Positions 15,035 to 17,491 of a DNA stretch of 17,491 nt are shown in pieces. The notes beneath the pieces were generated by a model. The model was not told the DNA's origin, did not search any database, and saw nothing but the letters and a program-made list of their open reading frames with translations. Source of the stretch: Planctomycetaceae bacterium. GTDB lineage: Bacteria > Planctomycetota > Planctomycetia > Pirellulales > Pirellulaceae. The first letter of the stretch is position 1. Each line of letters starts with the position of its first letter. Where the stretch lies: positions 1 to 17,491 of the forward strand of contig SXHS01000298.1 of assembly GCA_005773145.1 (NCBI GenBank), given 5' to 3'. Position numbers and translations under genes: made by a program.

Positions 15035-17491
15035 GCGTCTCCATTCAGCGGCGCAGCCGACGCATGCGTGGCGTATCGTTGGATGGGAACCGACCCAGCG
15101 ACCGAATCGGAACGGTCTGCAGCTTGCGACGCTTGCTCCGACGCCCCACTGGCTAGAAAACTGTTGCGTTTACGATCGTACATTCGTACGATGTCGCCCA
15201 GCGTCTTCATTTCCGCGAATTCACTCAAGCTCTCCTCTTCACTGCCTGAATCGCCACCTGGCAGAAACCGATGGTAGCGGGTCAGCGAGCTGAACACTTC
15301 GACCGTCTTGATGGAGTCGATCCCCAGGTCGGCTTCCAGGAGTGCATCTTCCTTCAACATGTCGAGCGGATACCCGGTTCGGGCACTGATCGCATCCAAA
15401 AGGTCCTGGCGAAATTCGTCCGTACCCGGAGGCGCGTCAGCTGACGACGGTGTTGTCACAGCGGCAACCTCAGCCGGCTTAGTGGCGGATGCCGCGCTGG
15501 GAGTGGCCGCCACTGGGGACACGTTCACGCTGGCTTGCTGGTTGATTTCGGCTTCACGCGTGACGAGCGCTGCCGTGCCGTTCTTGGCCGGCGGCGATGG
15601 GGCGACCGTACGCGTGGCCGCCGGGGCCACCACCCGCGGAACCGGTGCGGCCGCCGGAGCGGCTGCGTAGGGGCCGTTGATCGGTGCTGCAGGGGGCACA
15701 TGATGCGTCGTGGGGGCCGAAGCGGCACGCGGTGCGGCAGTGCTCGCCGTGGCAACCGGCCTGGCCGCAAGCCGCTGTTGCATGACCGTAGGCACGCCAA
15801 CGGGCAGCGCGAATTGCGCGATCTCCGGCGTCGCCAGACACGTCATCAGCACACGTTCCTGCAGATCGAGAAAGCGTTGGCTGGTCACTGCATGTTGCGT
15901 TTGCAACTCCAACCACTGCGACATCACTTGATTGAACTGCTGTAGGATCGGCCCGGTGGGCAGCATCTCAGGTTGCAGCGTCGCAGGTTGCGCAGGCGTC
16001 GCGGTGGAGGTGGGATTCGTAGCGGATTCTTGGGAAATCATAGGTGACGGTCCTAACACGGGGGAAGACACACGGGCCCCTGAAGCGCGGCCCGACTGAG
16101 ATTCATTCGCATGGTTGGACGCAAGCTCGGCCGCGGGGCTTGCCCCGAGGGTCCGAGGCGACCTGTCCGGCCTCGCCATCGCGCGCGGCCGACCTTCGCT
16201 GACGGGCACCGGATGACCGGTGGCCCCGATAGGATTGCCATTTGCTTGCGTCATTTCTGATGTTTGCGACGCCTGCCCCACCGCCGATTCTCCCATGATT
16301 GGGGAAATCCGTCCAGCAGGCGTCGAGGATTTTGATTCGGTACCCGTCGACACAACGGACTTGGGGCTTTCCGCTCGAACATTGGGAACGGTAGCAACGG
16401 TCGCATGTGCCGCTGGCGATGGCGGGGAACCGGTCGGGCGGGGCGTCGGCTCATGCCATGGCTTTGCTCGACTGCTGTTGACCAACCAATCGGTAGGCTT
16501 GCGCGTTCGCTGTTGTTCGACGCGCCGCAACAATTCTCGGACGCCGCCGTTAGCAAAGGGACGTCCGGTGAACCATGCGGCCATGCGGACAGGGAGGCCC
16601 AACGCAGCCAAACGCCCCATCAGAATTCCCCAATGTCGCCAGCCGTCGCCAGCCGGCGCGCAAGGTAGGGCCCAATGCTCGTTGGCGGCAAGCGTTTTTC
16701 GGACGAAATTCGTCAAGGCACTACCGGGCCCCACTTCCACGAAGACGCGGACGCCGTCGTGATGAAGACGCTGCACTTGCTGCACAAATTGCACGGGCTC
16801 GGTTAAATGGCGCGACAATAAAGCACGAACTTCGTCCGGCCGATCGGGATACGGAGCGGCAGTCGTGTTGCTGTAGACCACGCACTCGGACGTCGAAGCG
16901 AACGGCATCTCCCGCAGGCAGTCCTCCAAGGGTGGACCGGCTGCAGAAAGAGCTGGGGTATGGAAGGCGGCCGTTACGGGAATCCGCCGCGTGGTTAAGC
17001 CACGGGCCCCAAGGTCACGCACGACCTGCTCAATGGCCGGTATGGGGCCGGCAACGACCACCTGATCCGGCGCGTTGACATTGGCGATTCGCACGTCGTC
17101 CGCCAGGCTCTGCAGTGCGTTCACCACATCCGCCACAGACGCCGAAACCGCCGCCATGGCACCCGGCTGATCGCTCCCCGCTTGATGCACGGCCCGTCCG
17201 CGCACCGCCGCTAGTCGAAATAGTTCCGACGGGGAAATCGCCCCGGCTGCGGCGAGTGCGACATATTCGCCAAAGCTATGCCCTGCCGCGAATCTGGCCT
17301 GGATGCCAAACCTCTGCAGGAGCTGATGGGTCAACATGTCGGCCAGAGCCATGGCCGGCTGCGCGACGCGTGTGTCGTTCAGCTCTTCTTGTTGGCCCCT
17401 TCGAGCCGATTCATCAAACACCGGCACCGGAAAAACATAACGGGAAAGAGGCTTCGGCAGTAACTCGGCCAATTCGCGATCGGCCTGCTCA
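15019..17491 (-). CDS. Polyketide/lipid synthase AT-linker-ACP part (5' end beyond the window)
   Basis: The frame stays open to the window edge, so this is the C-terminal part of a longer protein that very likely begins with a KS. Residue numbers are counted from the in-frame TTG at 17472. The malonyl-type acyltransferase (to about 310) shows active Ser66 in AAGHSFGEY, substrate-binding Arg in AAVRGRAVHQ (near 91), and His171 in TAAFHTPAL. A linker of about 370 residues rich in Pro, Ala, Ser and Thr follows, interrupted by an amphipathic helical island (about 508-550). One acyl carrier domain (about 685-770) carries phosphopantetheine Ser720 in ADLGIDSIKTVE, in the style of Pfa and enediyne synthase ACPs. 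The frame stops at TAA (15021-15019) immediately after a run of ten A, and the ketoreductase continues in the -1 frame. As read without slippage, it would release an AT-ACP protein lacking a ketoreductase. Confidence 0.93.
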   Translation of the reverse strand, partial: EQADRELAELLPKPLSRYVFPVPVFDESARRGQQEELNDTRVAQPAMALADMLTHQLLQRFGIQARFAAGHSFGEYVALAAAGAISPSELFRLAAVRGRAVHQAGSDQPGAMAAVSASVADVVNALQSLADDVRIANVNAPDQVVVAGPIPAIEQVVRDLGARGLTTRRIPVTAAFHTPALSAAGPPLEDCLREMPFASTSECVVYSNTTAAPYPDRPDEVRALLSRHLTEPVQFVQQVQRLHHDGVRVFVEVGPGSALTNFVRKTLAANEHWALPCAPAGDGWRHWGILMGRLAALGLPVRMAAWFTGRPFANGGVRELLRRVEQQRTRKPTDWLVNSSRAKPWHEPTPRPTGSPPSPAAHATVATVPNVRAESPKSVVSTGTESKSSTPAGRISPIMGESAVGQASQTSEMTQANGNPIGATGHPVPVSEGRPRAMARPDRSPRTLGASPAAELASNHANESQSGRASGARVSSPVLGPSPMISQESATNPTSTATPAQPATLQPEMLPTGPILQQFNQVMSQWLELQTQHAVTSQRFLDLQERVLMTCLATPEIAQFALPVGVPTVMQQRLAARPVATASTAAPRAASAPTTHHVPPAAPINGPYAAAPAAAPVPRVVAPAATRTVAPSPPAKNGTAALVTREAEINQQASVNVSPVAATPSAASATKPAEVAAVTTPSSADAPPGTDEFRQDLLDAISARTGYPLDMLKEDALLEADLGIDSIKTVEVFSSLTRYHRFLPGGDSGSEEESLSEFAEMKTLGDIVRMYDRKRNSFLASGASEQASQAADRSDSVAGSVPIQRYATHASAAPLNGDAEKKN

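Overview
The window reads as chromosomal DNA of a planctomycete, most likely of the Pirellulales. The evidence is a PSCyt1/PSCyt2/PSD1 cytochrome-domain protein next to a Tat-exported DUF1501 protein (a pair typical of Planctomycetes), an Arg/Gly-rich protein of planctomycete type, a long TolC-family lipoprotein, and short palindromic repeats in the gaps between genes.

Left half, plus strand. Positions 1-370 are non-coding and contain a dispersed-repeat-like hairpin. Then come a secreted PSCyt1-DUF1549-DUF1553 protein (371-2746), its DUF1501 partner (2816-4216), and a gap with a 16-bp tandem repeat. An Arg-rich low-complexity protein (4423-5601), a compact cluster of palindromic direct repeats (5589-5783), an Ogt/MGMT-type DNA repair methyltransferase (5779-6324) and a TolC-like outer-membrane lipoprotein (6449-8653) follow.

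Right half, minus strand, converging on the TolC gene. This is the 3' part of a large iterative type I polyketide/secondary-lipid synthase locus, related in domain style to PUFA (Pfa) and enediyne synthases. In transcription order it holds three reading frames. The first is an AT-linker-ACP frame that enters from beyond the window edge and probably carries a KS upstream. The second is a KR frame without a credible start codon of its own. The third is a KS-AT-DH frame with a 4'-phosphopantetheinyl transferase fused at its C-terminus, joined to the KR frame by an ATGA overlap. No enoyl reductase is visible. The synthase would elongate, ketoreduce and dehydrate an ACP-bound chain, and carries its own ACP-activating enzyme.

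The most notable observation is at 15019-15040. The AT-ACP frame ends directly after a run of ten A (coding strand), and the KR frame is open across the same run in the -1 frame, giving a seamless ACP-linker-KR protein. This looks like programmed slippage on A10 producing both a short AT-ACP protein and a full AT-ACP-KR protein. The alternative is a one-base homopolymer error in the sequence. The second acyltransferase-like domain also has altered catalytic-motif surroundings compared with the first.
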